Program-made: the position numbers and the translations under genes
Notes under the pieces: generated by a model
Databases searched by the model: none
What the model saw: the letters and a program-made list of their open reading frames with translations, nothing else
What the model was told of the DNA's origin: nothing
Assembly: GCA_001931875.2 (NCBI GenBank)
Contig: MSJH02000251.1
Coordinates: 1 to 32,510, forward strand
Reading direction: 5' to 3'
Origin: Byssochlamys sp. IMV 00236
Lineage: Eukaryota; Ascomycota; Eurotiomycetes; Eurotiales; Thermoascaceae
Length of the DNA: 32,510 nucleotides
Shown here: in pieces, positions 1 through 11,852 of the stretch
How positions within the stretch are numbered: the first letter of the stretch is position 1
How the letters are laid out: each line of letters starts with the position of its first letter

Positions 1-723
1 GTAAAAAAAAAAAAAAAAAAAAAAAAAGAGAGAGAGAGAGAGAGAAAAAGTTGTAAAATACCCCAGCCATGTAATCGTAAATAATAATGCAGGTTTAGAT
101 TAAACATACACTCAATCATCCCCACTTGATAACCTCACAAAAAAAAAAAGAAAAGGAGAAAAGGAGAGGTTGTACTATGCATAATATATGTATGCAAGGT
201 ATTATTTTTTGGCGGTCATTGCCACTTTTTTAAAAGTATCATGTTGGTAGTCTTTATGTATGTTTTATAAAAGGCTTAATTTTAAATAAAATGTGTTGTG
301 CCAGCAGATTTGTTTACACTCACCCCCCACCTTCTTGTTCTTTCTCTTTTTCTCTCTCTCATCTAGTTGCATCACTGTCACTCTCTCTATGACACACACT
401 CTCTCTCCACACTTTTCTCTCTCTCTCTCTCTCTCTTTCAACTCCTATTTAACCCTTCACCTCCCCCCTTAAATATTATATGTATATCCTTTTTTTGATA
501 GCTGCAGATTATTTTCACCAATGATGTCTCCTCGTTTATATATAAAATTACCATGTATATATTTGTTGTTTTTTTATATTTAACCTTTTTCCTTTTCCTT
601 TTCCCTTCTCTCTCTTTCTTTTTTTTCTCTCTTCTTTCTTCTTTTGAAAGTTATTTAAACAACAAAGACTTTCAATATTAAAAAAAAAAGAGAAAAAAAA
701 AAAAAAAATTAAAATCATAGAAA
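1..723. repeat. Upstream region of STE12 with poly-A, GA and CT tracts
   Basis: No gene is visible here. The stretch opens with an A-run (about 3-27) followed by a short (GA)n run to about 45. It later has long CT-rich tracts (about 335-440 and 585-640) and an A-rich run just before the STE12 start. Pyrimidine-rich tracts upstream of a start are common in fungal promoters and 5' UTRs, so this is probably the promoter and leader of the following gene. An ORF on the minus strand at 548-817 is made of these tracts and is not credible as a gene. Confidence 0.6.
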
Positions 724-2930
724 ATGCTAAATTCAAAGCCCTATACGAAAAAGAAACCGAGTGACAAGAACAATAGTAACCCACTTGGTAGCGCGTCCTA
801 TGGTCTACCAGCGCCAACAGAGGAAAACATCATGATTCGTCAAACACAGATTGATGAAATGAAGTTATTCTTTGCAACTGCACCTCATCAATGGGAAACC
901 AACAAATTCATCAAACGATTCCATTTACCAAACGGTGAATCTATTAGCTGTGTTCTGTGGGATAATGTATTCTTCATTTCAGGCACAGATATCGTACGTT
1001 CGTTGACCTTTCGCTTTCATGCCTTTGGAAGACCAGTGATCAACCCAAAAAAGTTTGAAGAAGGCATCTTTTCCGATTTACGCAATCTAAAGCCAGGTCA
1101 CGATGCAAGATTAGAAGATCCAAAGTCAGAACTATTGGATATTCTCTACAAGAACAACTGTATCCGTACTCAAAAGAAACAAAAGGTATTCTACTGGTTC
1201 TCTGTACCTCATGATCGTCTCTTCTTGGATGCTCTCGAGCGTGATCTAAAGCGTGAAAAGATGGGTTTGGAGAGCACAACTCGTGCAATTGCTGAACCCG
1301 CTACTTCTCTTTCGTTGGATTCAACCCAAGAATTATTTGATGAATTAAGGAAAAGCATGTCACTTGTCAAAACTCCTTTGACCAACAGTTTATCCATGAA
1401 TCAAGGTAACACAACAACTTCTCCATATAAGTATATGCATTCGCTAAACTTTAAAACTCCTTAATTTCAGTTACGCCAAAGAATGATGATCCATGGCCCA
1501 CAAGACTCACTATCAAAAGATCTCGTGTAAACTCAGTACCTGCCAGTCTTGGCCAACAGCAAAAGCATCAACTTGCAGCTCATAGGGAATACCGCTTAAA
1601 ATCAACCGAAAAAGATTATTTGGAACCCATCTCATCAGCTGTTAATCAATTGGATATTAACCGGTCATCGAGATCTCTTGATTTAAAAAAGCAAAAGGCA
1701 ATCTTTGGTAGCCTCAGCTTATTTGATGGATCACCCGCCTACAAACAGCGTAGACGTCGTACCGTCTCCTCTACCCAGTCTTCGCCCTCTTTGCACTCTG
1801 CAGGTGGTCCTGACCGTGTTCGTCGACATGACAAGTGTCATCACCCTACCCCTGCACCCTCATCCATTAATTTTTCTCGTGTCCCTTCTTTTGGTAACCC
1901 GCCTCCTCGCAAATCGACCAACAGCGGTCAGAGTAGACTAGCTATGGCTGCCTATAAGGCTGGTTTGACTCAAACTTTGCCTTCAGCTACATTGCATGAA
2001 TATCATCATCATCATCAGCACCAAATGGACTGGAGAAGCAGCAGTAGCACGAGTAGCACAGCCACGACAGCTACTGCAAGCGTTGATTTCTATCCAAGCC
2101 CCTGTCAACAGCACTTGGAGCCTGTACACATGTTCACTTGTCACCTCTGCGGTAAATGTTTTGCTCAATCTGAAAATCTTGAAGAGCATCATCGTTTGGA
2201 ACATTCAACCGATATGAACACCTCTATTACTGCAATGATTGATGATAAAGACGATGATGACGACGACTCGCATATAAAGGATAACAACCATTACTCTTCT
2301 TTTATCATTCATCAGGACTATCCTCACGCCAGTAACAGTACGACAAGTACTCAAGACTCCTTCTTTCACTCTCCTCCGGGTAAGAGTAACCTGACTGGTA
2401 CTACAACCACTACGACCACTACCATGACAACCACTACCACGACGACGACTACCACAACAAGGAAAGCCATAAAAACCGGCCATGTTCATGACACTGGAAC
2501 CTCTCCTGAACCAGTTACGTCTTGGCCGACCTTGACACTGGATGAGAAACCATTTATCGACATTGATTTTCAAATGCAGGATGTTACGAATAGGGATGAC
2601 TGCCTATTCTCAGTTTACAACAACAACAACAACAATCATAAACATGACTGCATGTACAATCCAATTATATCATCTACATCATCCATCAATTCATTAACTC
2701 ACGAAGAAAATGATGCATCCTCATCTTTAGCTTCCTCACCTACAGATCCATTTCATTCCATGACATTATTTTCACCCTTCAAGCCTATATTCCAAGAGCA
2801 AGAAGAGCAACAGCAACAACAATTTAGCTTTGACGATTACTATTATTATGCACCTTACACCATGGATGCATACTATCATCACCATCTTTACACTCCTTTA
2901 AATGATATGAACTTTGTTTTTAGTGCTTAA
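724..2930 (+). CDS. STE12: STE12-like transcription factor with one C2H2 zinc finger
   Basis: CDS join(724..1405,1471..2930), 713 residues. Residues about 37-165 match the Ste12 homeodomain-like DNA-binding region: FFATAPHQWETNKFIKRF, the VLWDNVFFISGTDIV segment and the KVFYWFSVPHDRLFLDALERDLKRE end are all recognisable. The 65-bp intron has a CTAAAC-like branch site and a TTTCAG acceptor; splicing turns GGT into GTT and keeps frame. A C2H2 finger lies at about residues 451-472 (C-x2-C-x12-H-x4-H). The rest is low complexity: His, Asp, Thr, Asn and Gln runs. Ste12 factors act in the nucleus below MAP kinases in mating, filamentation and host-invasion programmes. Filamentous-fungal Ste12 proteins usually carry two C2H2 fingers; only one is clear here. 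The start at 724 is the first ATG in frame; Met at 832 (MIRQ) is an alternative. Confidence 0.9.
1406..1470 (+). other. Intron of STE12
   Basis: A 65-bp intron that starts GTAAC and ends TTTCAG, with GCTAAAC about 20 bases before the acceptor as branch site. Removing it joins two long open frames in phase; without it the first frame stops at 1464. Confidence 0.88.
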
Positions 2931-3464
2931 CTTTCCTTCCCTTTTTTATATTTATTAGTTTTTTATATGCATTTCTCTTTTATTATTAGCATTTCTTTAT
3001 TATACATATGCCCTCTTTCATCATTCTATATGCTATAAGGCCGCCTTACCTTCCCCCATGTATGCTTTTTATTACTTCATTGACATTATTATTTTTATTT
3101 TATTGGCAGTATACAAACATATCTATGACTTATGATTAATATTCGTATGACGCATAAAGATAAAGCATTTTTTTAACTCGTTCGTTTCATCCTTATATTT
3201 GTCTTTTTATCCATTGACTACACACATTTTGAATATAGACCAACATATATTAATTTATTGCTGTAAAGGAAAGCGACTGAAGAAGAACAGTAAGAATGCA
3301 AAAAAGAAAAACATAATGAATTAGAAAAAGGGGATACAAATAAGCAATATACATAATGATATAATAATAATAATAATAATAATAACAATAGCAATAAAAT
3401 ACCGCAAAGAGAGAGGGGGGATAAACAATGAAGATAATATAAGAGGAAAAACACAAATGGTAAA
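2931..3464. other. Convergent intergenic region between STE12 and the RRM gene
   Basis: Both flanking genes end here, so it must hold two 3' UTRs. It is AT-rich, with T-rich stretches near 2940-3000 and an (AAT)n microsatellite at about 3362-3386. I see no coding region; the minus-strand ORFs at 3218-3484 are translations of the low-complexity repeat. Confidence 0.6.
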
Positions 3465-4775
3465 TTAGAGCGGCCAGTGGTCATCGTAAGGATCCATTGT
3501 TAACCAATCATGATTTGGACTAAATAAGCCAGTACTGTTATTATATAGACTGTAGGGAGGTGATAAAGGTCTAAACGTGCTCAACAGATCATTGTGTACT
3601 ATCTGTGTTTGTGGTTGAGGCTTCTTTAAATCGGTTGGTTGACCGTGGCTGCTTCTTCCCCATGATAATCTTATACGTGAAGTTCCAATCAAGAAGCCAT
3701 TCATCTTTTCAATAGCCTTCTCGGTTGATGCTCGTGATACATACTGGACAAATCCACAGCCTTTACCTGGTGGTATCTTTACACTCACAATCTCACCAAA
3801 GGGTGCAAAATAACGTCTCAACTCATCCTCAGTTACAGGTGAAGACAGTCCTCCGACAAATACAGTTGTATTATTAGGATCACTGGGCTGTTGAAGAAGG
3901 GCTGGTGCTTGTAGTGCCAATTGAATATATCTTTGATGATTATTTGTTTTGGGTGTCGCGAATGATACCCTCATAGGACGCTGATTGCATAATACACCAT
4001 TCATTTCTATTACCGCCTGTTGTTGTTCTTGCTGATTAGAAAATCGGACAAATCCGTAACCTCTCGAGAAACCAGTAGAGGGATTAGTCATGATTTTTAC
4101 AGAATGACATGAAGGATATCTTGCATGAAATATGCTCTATACAGTTTGTTAATATTGATAGGGAGTATATGTAAGGTCTAACTTACAAATAGATAATGCT
4201 CGTTCACGTCATTGTCCAAATCACCTACAAATATGCTGAATTCAGGTGCCCTGTCCTCTCTATTATATAAAAATAAATAATCTATAAATATACAACATAC
4301 ACTTCTTTACTTTCTATCAGCAATTCCTCCACCAGATGCCCAGTTTAGTCTAAAAGTAGATTGTGTATTTGGTATTCTCGATCCATGCACAGTTGCCAAT
4401 GCTCTTTGAGCTGCCTGATTCGAAGTGAATCCAATGAATGCATAGCCACAACTCAAACTAAAAGGGATTCCCACAGGTTAGCATTTTTTTTTATAGTTGC
4501 GCAGCATGTATCTATAATTACCCAGTCTTTTTATTTCTTATCAATTTGACAACAACATTTTCGCCCATCGAAAACCACAGTTGCTTCAAAAAGACTTCAT
4601 CCATCCACGGGTCCAAGTCTCCCATCCTACATACCTTTTTTGTTATTCACTTTGTTAATTATTTATATAATTCATTATTCATCTTGATATATAAAGATAC
4701 TTACCAAAGTGTGGTCTTTTCATTCATATCGCCTATATCATTCATAAACGTAGGACTTGTTGGATAAAAGGACAT
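3465..4775 (-). CDS. Three-RRM RNA-binding protein (Nam8/Csx1/TIA-1-like)
   Basis: CDS complement(join(3465..4136,4187..4259,4311..4457,4522..4626,4705..4775)), 355 residues, all phases checked. RRM1 (about 22-103) opens TTLWMGDLDPWMDE and has RNP1-like CGYAFIGF. RRM2 (about 115-195) has FSIFVGDL and RNP1 GYGFVRF. RRM3 (about 222-291) has TVFVGGL and RNP1 CGFVQY. This order and the WMGDLDPWMDE and RYPSC signatures are typical of fungal Nam8/Ngr1/Csx1 proteins and the metazoan TIA-1/SECp43 group. These proteins bind U-rich RNA; Nam8 acts in U1 snRNP splice-site choice, while Csx1 and TIA-1 relatives control mRNA stability. Which role applies cannot be read from the sequence. The four introns are 50-78 bp. 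A (GA)n run at 4809-4822 lies just upstream of the start. The gene converges with STE12. Confidence 0.92.
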
Positions 4776-6206
4776 TATAGAAAAAGAAAGAGGGGAAAAA
4801 CAAATAAAGAGAGAGAGAGAGAAAAAGAAAGGCGAAAAATGATAAATGCCCTTTTTATTTAATCTCAGGTGATTGAACAAAAAGAAATCACAGGATTTCA
4901 ACTCTGCTGTAGAAACTGCTAAACTGATCACACACCCATGGCGCGCGCACATGTATAATGTGTTAAAGTCGGACTTGTGGGCAAATTTTACTTGTAATGC
5001 AGACTTTACATAATAAGCAATAGTCATAAAAAAACAGAGAAAGTTGAAATATAACGATAGAGTTAGACCGAGGATGAGTCAATTTTTGATATGGTACTTT
5101 TTTTTTCTAATGAAAGGTATAATAGTCACAAGACATTTCCTAATGAAAGCTTATGTGCGTGATACAGTCTACCGACAAACTGCTTCAAAAAAGGTAATCT
5201 TGACACCCCTCCCTCCCAATCTCTAACCTTGAGCGTCTTTCAAAGTTTGATGTTGTATTTTCTGTTGACAATTATATAGTTGGTGTAATTAGAATGACAG
5301 TGGTCGACAAAAAAGGGCTGCAGTTTCAATTCTCTACATATCAACATCATTTCCTACGCATGGGCCATATGAGGAGCACTGTTGTTGAATGTGTGTAACT
5401 GAACATGAGGCGGATGTTCAAGAAATGGTAAACCTACAAAATTGAGCTTTGAAGTGTATAAACTTGGACTTCTCAACTTATAAAGATCTTACAAGTCCTG
5501 TCTTTCTCATAAACTCTCTCTCTCTCTTTCTGTTTATACGCTTCCAAGTATAAAGTAGGTCAAATACAAGATGAGATTACTTGTAATTATTTCACACATT
5601 TATCTTTTTTCTAGGAACAATAAAGGTGACTTTTCACAGATAATCATGATGTCAACGGCGCTTTTTTATAGCTCAATTGTTTGATTAACGCAGTACTCAC
5701 TTGCTGGATAATTAGATGATTCTTTTAGATTATCAAGATTCTTTCTGGCATTCAATCAAACTAGCTATTTCAAACTCTTTCATTACAATAATGGAACTGA
5801 GATTTTGGTTGCGTAATAAACAGGAACATCCCTTTTAAAAATAAAAGAGAACAATGAAATTAAGCTTTTTCTTTTTTAAGGAACACCATTACCAAAAATA
5901 GCACTAGATACAGTATTTCCAGAAAGTAATGTCGCAAAAATTGAATTTTTACAATACAAAATATACAGGAATGCGACATCTTGGCGCGACATTAATTTTT
6001 AAAAACACTGTAGAGTGGATGGGACAACGTGTGTGCACACATTTTACAAGGATATCAAGACGAAGCATTAGTTATTTATCTTAATAAAAGTTATATCATA
6101 TGTTTTGTTTTATTTAGACGACTATATGCATTTTTTTTGTCCCTGGATTTTGCAACAACCTCACAAAGATAAACAAGCATTCAACACCCGATAGACAGGA
6201 GAGAAG
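4776..6206. other. Intergenic region between the RRM gene and the M16 peptidase gene
   Basis: Promoter side of the RRM gene and 3' side of the M16 gene. It carries (GA)n at 4809-4822, a GCGCGCGC tract near 4940, a CT run at about 5513-5530 and the MITE at 5911-6010. The open frame at 5044-5226 has no recognisable domain and unlikely composition. No other gene is supported. Confidence 0.55.
5911..6010. mobile_element. 100-bp Tc1/mariner-type MITE with TA target duplication
   Basis: The two ends form terminal inverted repeats that match at 20 of 25 positions. Left end starts CAGTATTTCC and right end, read inward on the other strand, starts CAGTGTTTTT; both then share TAATGTCGC. A TA dinucleotide flanks each side (5909-5910 and 6011-6012), as expected for Tc1/mariner integration, and CAGT is a usual terminus for that superfamily. 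With only 100 bp and no ORF it must be non-autonomous. It sits about 200 bp downstream of the M16 stop codon. Copy number cannot be judged from one window. Confidence 0.7.
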
Positions 6207-9200
6207 CTAAAAAGCATTTCTGGTATAAATATCCTCCATTCTTATCGTTTGGACTGAATGGCCCAATTTTGTAAATGATTCTTCAATCCATTGACATCTA
6301 TCTTGAGAACTGACAATGACATGGTTAGAGCAATTAGCTTCAAAAAGAGGCACAATATATCTTGAGAGCATTTGATATATATCTCTCATCGTCACTTCCT
6401 ATTACATACATATAATGTCATCAAAGGATGAGGAAAGGTACAAAGCTGTGTAAAGATTACCTGTATAGCTTTAAGAAGGTCTATCTTTTGCAGCTTGCTT
6501 CGTTTTAATGCCTTGATGATAAATGATTGAGCAGCTGCAGCCTCTTTAGTTCCTTCACCATTAGCAATATCAAATATAACACTACTCTTGGCCCCTTCGA
6601 GTGCATAATCATCAAATTGTACATCTCCATTCAGTAATTTTTCAGTCACTTGTTTCATTTGTTCGAAAGCGCTCAGTATATTAGTCGATCGAATGATGTG
6701 AAGTGATATCAGGCCAGCCTCTGCTTTGCTTGAAAGCATGCATCTATAGGCTAATCCGAGTCCTCTTACAAGGCGAGTGTAGATACCTTCCATTGCATGT
6801 AGCATCTCTATTAGTACCATCAGAGGTGGAATATCTGGTGAGTCAAAATCGGTAGGTCCTAAAGAGTATAAACACTAGGCAGTCAACGATATTGTTTTCA
6901 TGGTTTACCTTTAGTTGAATGAACGGAGTATGAGCTTTCTGTGTAAGGGAGTACAACTACAATTGTCTAAAAGTAAAAGATCAGAAACTATTGAAAACAA
7001 GAAAAAAGTCAAAGACTTACACAACTACCGGGCTCTTTTCCATGTTTGCTAAACACATCTCTTGCACAAATGACAGGAGGCAACGACACCAATTTACGCC
7101 TTGTAACCCAACAATTGAACGCACTTTTAGGTTTATCTAGTTTTAATATGTCACCAATGACATGTACACGGATATTTTCACTTAGGCATACTATATTATC
7201 TGTTAGTAAAATTGTCATAAACAAGTCCACTATGCCATTACGTCTCGATCTAAATTCACGCATATTTTGAATAATTTGTTCAGGATTGCTCTTTAATTCA
7301 GACAAAATATTTGAAAGAAACACATCTTGATAGAGGTAACTACATGCTGCTTCTGTTGATTTCTTTATGTCTGTGTGTATTGCCCGTATAGTCCAATCAG
7401 CAACCTAAAAGATTGCTTTAGACAAGGACATATATTTATATTTTGAATATTTACCAGTTTGCCATTACATTTTGCTTGAGGGATATCATCTAATGTTTTA
7501 TGAACACCAATGACAAGTCTATTCTTGTACAATTTCGATATCAGAGAAAATGTATGAGCACTCACTTAATGGGGTTACCTGTTCTGAATAAATTGTATGT
7601 TCCATAATAAATACTTTAACCATCTTACACCGATATCGTATTTCTTATTCTAATACACATCAATATATGTATATACATGCAAGCCAACACTCTATCTAAG
7701 CTTCTCTTACTTCAACTTTGATATTAATGACGATATATTCACGAAACATTGCTTGATAACCGAGTGATGAATCATATGATATCAAGTCCTGATCTAACTG
7801 CTGGATCACTTCATCATGTTCTATGTAAATACCGTTATCAGCAAGTATAGGTGAAGCAAATAGGATATCCATATAGACCCTTCCATAAGGACGTAAATGA
7901 GAGGGTATATTTGAAGTGTCTAGATAAACAGAGAGTGATACAAATGCGGAAGATATGTCTAGATGGTCAAATCTCTTAGAATTCCATTTTTAGAAAAACA
8001 AAGATAAGACCGGATTACTTACGGTCATATTGTATGAAATAAGGAATATCATCCTGCTGTCCGTCCTGGTTGATGTATTCTTGTATATTATTGTGGTATA
8101 TGTCATCTTTGTAATGAGGGTTTATAGCTGTCAATACTTCAATAGAGGATATGCTTGATACACTAGGTATAGGGAAGGTTTCCATAATCCTTGCTGGTAT
8201 TTGAGCCTCATTCATCCTTATAGCACGCTGCAACTTTTTCTTTAAATCATTTAAGCCCTTCTTTCCTAATCTCGCTCGCTGCTGATGTATTCTTTCCTTT
8301 TCAGTGTCGGCAAGCCCTTGTGACATTGTGACCGAAGGCTTTCCTACGAGCGCAGCATATGCAGTTTCTAAATAAACTCTGATCCAATGCTTTAGTCATT
8401 CTCCTCCCCCCCCTCCTCTGTCTTTCTTTGTCAGTCTACCTATTCAATAAATCCAACCAGTCATCTTTTGAAAACTTTATCAATTCGTTAAGGTATTTAG
8501 GTTGTTGAAATGCGTTTACAAAATCCTTGGTGCCTATTTCTCCATAAATGCTTGCTAATAATAAAAAACCATAAACACTGATTGTCAATACGTAATATTT
8601 ATCATGAACAAACCTGTTATTGCAGACAGTGGTAGAGTGAAGGCTGCTCTTGTTTCATATTCGTCAAATATCTTTTTTATACGTTGTTAGCCACGCACAT
8701 ATGCTTCATTTGTAGTCCTATATTACCCTGAGCTTTTCTTTTTGTATTAGAGTAAGCATCCTTGACATATCAAAATCAGATTCTGCCACAATATTTCGTA
8801 AGGCTGCCATGAGCTTTGGTATGACCGTATCTATTTTATCCAATTGTACATTTCTAAGCGTCAGAGTGACTGCAACCCTGCTTCTTTCGACTATTCTAAA
8901 ATCCACTTCCGAGCAGTAAGGGTCTTTGCACTCTACAAATAGCCTTTTGAGTGATGAGATAGGTGTATCAGTTAAGTATGTGTTCATCATGTAAATAGCT
9001 TGTATCTCTAAGAATTCCTACGGCAGGTGTTAGTGCGAAGTGAAGTGTAACCTCTATTCATCTTACATTCCACCTTGGACCTAACCAAGTTACTGTCACT
9101 TCTCCCAAGCTTTCCGATTCACCAGGAAACAAAACTGTTTCAACTGTATTATGTTTCAAGTTGGGTATCTCTGGTGCTGGATTCCATGGCCTTGGCTTTG

Positions 9201-10395
9201 GCACTTTTGGAACGCGTCTATCAAGAATTGACTTGTCAATCTGCTCTAAGGTTGATAATAGATGGACTTGATCTAGCTTTCCTGTGATGATAATAACAAG
9301 ATTTTCAGGACTGTAAAACTGACTGTGATACTCCCGGACTAGACAAATAAAGAATAAGGTTAATGATCTTTTTTTTAGAGATGACACAAGCATTAGTTTC
9401 AGCTTTTACTTGATTCAATCTTGAGTTTTCGTATGCAACTGACTAACCCACCCGCTTCGAAGGGATATCCACTCTGTTTGGGATAAATCATACTCTGTAA
9501 CCTACGATGCATAATATCATATACGGAGTTTTCTCTTGCTTGTAGTTCACAATAGACAACCTAAGTATTTGAGTCATTATAAGTGTTTATTGTTAAAACA
9601 GTAGCACAACTTACGCCTATTAACAACAAAAATAAAGTCAGTTGTCATTGTGTGTATGTGAAACTAGAAAGCTTTCTTACCTGCATCTTCACCATTTTGG
9701 TTGACGTGATGGACCTCTGTGTAAAAGCCAGAATCGGTTAAAGTAGGATATAGTACGTGATCTGCATAGACAGGCAGTAGTTGAAGAAAACCATCACTTC
9801 CAGCAGTTGTTAAAGCTATTAAAAAAAAAGTCATTATAAAATTAGCACGTATTAAAGGCATACTGTAACAAGTATGATCAATGTCAGTCCATGCATTAGT
9901 TCCTGGTGCATATGCCCTTGGAGCAAGTAAATCAAGTGTTCCCTATATACAAATGTATAAAGGATATGATCTAAAAGGGTAATCGATCATTGCTATACCT
10001 TGTAAGGATACTTCTCACTTCCCAAGAATATTAAGCTAAAATATAGTCAATGTTAGTCCTTCTTCTTTTGACACAAATTGTTTTACTGTTCTAGTATATG
10101 TGGACATCCATTGTCATCGTTTACTATAACTTTATTTTGAGTGATTTATAAAATATAGCATTAAAAATATATACCTCTTGTTGCCAAAGTCAAAAAACCG
10201 CTCACTAATGGTCCTGATTACAAGTGTTTAGAGTATAGTATAATAATTAGCTCTTTATGGGTTACCTTCCATGTCGATGTGAATGGCAGTCAATCCGGTG
10301 TTAGAGCTTTTACAGCATTTGATCTGAATATGTGCGCATGGATCAACTACAAAAGGAGGATAGTGTATGAAGCTATCCTTAAAAGTAGGTGTCAT
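6207..10395 (-). CDS. M16 family zinc metallopeptidase, 20 exons
   Basis: CDS complement(join(6207..6398,6461..6858,6909..6966,7021..7404,7455..7518,7579..7649,7711..7958,8023..8378,8440..8554,8614..8671,8727..9017,9067..9338,9410..9560,9615..9616,9681..9815,9864..9942,9999..10035,10087..10123,10175..10213,10266..10395)); 1038 residues, frame kept at every junction. The inverse zinc motif HxxEH is HILEH at residues 65-69, followed by LIFLGSEKYPYKG. The third zinc ligand is most likely E158 in GVVYCEL, the equivalent of GVVFNEM in presequence proteases. Later blocks include REYHSQFYSPENLVIIITG (about 206-224). The protein resembles the large uncharacterised fungal M16 group (S. cerevisiae YOL098C/Sdd3 type) rather than a mitochondrial processing peptidase, which is half the size. 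No clear targeting signal is seen at the start. The split HILEH codon and the 2-nt exon 7 make the zinc site depend on accurate splicing. The exact substrate is unknown. Confidence 0.9.
9615..9616 (-). other. Inferred 2-nt microexon of the M16 peptidase
   Basis: Exon 6 ends in phase 1 (GCA G) and exon 8 must begin in phase 0 to read VVYCELQARE. A single 120-bp intron between them would shift the frame and hit a stop. Midway lies TAATAG|GC|GTAAGT, a consensus acceptor and donor around the bases GC. Using it completes a Gly codon, gives the family-like sequence GEDAGVVY, and leaves two introns of 64 and 54 bp, the normal size in this gene. A GC-AG intron skipping Ala-Gly is a weaker alternative. 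Confidence 0.72.
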
Positions 10396-11852
10396 GATTA
10401 AAATGATCAAATGAAAGTCAAGAGGAAAGAGAAAATACCCTTCTCTTTTGTAGTAAACGTGAGATACATACAGTTGATGTTACACAACACATCACTTAAG
10501 TTTGTACAATAAACAAAAGAATCACAGGTTCGGCTTCTTCAAAAAAAGCGTTTCTTTGAAAAAGAAACACTCGCACAAAAAGTGCTTCCATTTTCATTAA
10601 GTTGTAATAAATTTATCTGTTACTTCATTATATGACATCTATCGTTCAAACGCGTAAAATATTTGATTGAAAACATAGTGAATATATATTATCTCATCGA
10701 GATTACAATCTATGACAAGTCATTTTATTTAAAGTCTGGTAACGATGGAAACCTTTATACCAAACATATTAATGAGATAATCCATACATCCCATCTCTAC
10801 CATTCTTCATTAACTTTTTACTATGCTATGTCATTTTTTGCTTCTTGAGATTTCCAAAAAAAAAACTGTTAGAATGTTGCACACGGGTTCCTTTAAGGAA
10901 ATCCGATGTAAAGTTAACTTTTAGTGTTGTGCTTCTAGTCTCAATTTACCGAATCTTTGAATAATTTTAGATATTTGTGCGAGGTTAAATTGCGAGTAGT
11001 CTCAGGCAATACCTGACCTTGATTAGTGTATTCATTATTGTCGCCCATCCTCCGAGTGAGATCTGTCGCTGAGAATAAAGCTACACTTGATCATGCAGTT
11101 TGTCCTGTAAGAATCAAGAATCCTCTTTGAGCAATGTGAAAAGGATGTAGAAGCCTAGATATCGAAAAGGCGCTGGTGAGCGTTTGGTGTGATAAACTGT
11201 AATGCGTTACTGTTCCATTACAGTTCTCCAAGATCCGGTGAGATGACCATGAAGATTAGTAGATAATGATCACTATCCTATTAAACGGACTTCTCGTTAA
11301 CGCGTGAGCTACTTTTCAGTACTATCGTAGGGTTTTTGTGGGATGTTTTCATCGAGCTTGTCGTGAACAATACTCCTAGCATCGAATAGAGTACCTCCAA
11401 GAGATCTGGTTGCGCCTCTGTTATTCATTATGTGGTAGACTCTCCTTATGGACCTTAATGACTGCTATAGGTATATAGTATGGCTTCATTATAGGCAGTA
11501 CAGCAATCGCGTTCTATGCTTGGCGAGACTACGTTAGTCTAGGGTTACCGACTCTATTGAGTTCAAGGACCTATTCGGTTGCTTTTCTTTTCCTCCACAA
11601 TGCTAGAACAGGTTTTCATCCTGTGAGGGATGGATCCAAGCCTTACTCAATAGCTTTAATGAACGAAGGTCCTAGCTTTTCTTTATGAACCATTTAAACG
11701 AAAAAAGTAAACTAACAGCTTATGTCTTTCCTTTTTCAGATAAAGATCACAGCCACGCTACAAGATATATTGTGCGCAGAATATCCTGCGCTTTTCTTTT
11801 GAGTTGTTCCTTACTTGGCAGTTGACTGTTCTTGTGTATACTTTACCTCAAA
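10396..11852. other. Divergent intergenic region between M16 and F-box genes
   Basis: Shared upstream region of two genes that point away from each other. The part from about 10900 to 11750 looks less AT-rich than other spacers here yet has stops in all frames, so it is either regulatory, a non-coding RNA or an old decayed sequence. A hairpin with a 6-bp stem (GCGCAG, loop 11780-11785, CTGCGC) at 11774-11791 is followed by TTTTCTTTT. No tRNA-like B box or known snRNA sequence is recognisable. Confidence 0.45.
11774..11800 (+). terminator. Hairpin followed by T-run, possible Pol III-type terminator or promoter hairpin
   Basis: A perfect 6-bp stem (GCGCAG/CTGCGC) with a 6-base loop is followed directly by TTTTCTTTT. 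The arrangement resembles the end of a small RNA gene, but no upstream A/B boxes were recognised, and it lies only about 55 bp before the F-box start, so it may simply be in the leader. Confidence 0.25.

Noticed and set aside
2205..2573. 122-residue minus-strand ORF inside STE12
   Set aside because: It is the antisense of Asp, Thr and other low-complexity runs in the Ste12 protein.
5044..5226. 60-residue ORF in the RRM/M16 spacer
   Set aside because: Short, no domain, unusual composition.
9561..9686. GC-AG intron (donor GCAGGT after Asp) instead of a 2-nt microexon in the M16 gene
   Set aside because: The donor context AT|GCAGGT is poor, the intron would be twice the usual length and the conserved Ala-Gly would be lost; kept as a test alternative.
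11540..11547. TAGGGTTA, a telomere-like octamer (possible telomerase RNA template on the minus strand)
   Set aside because: Eight matching bases are expected by chance in a window of this size, and no other telomerase RNA feature is visible.
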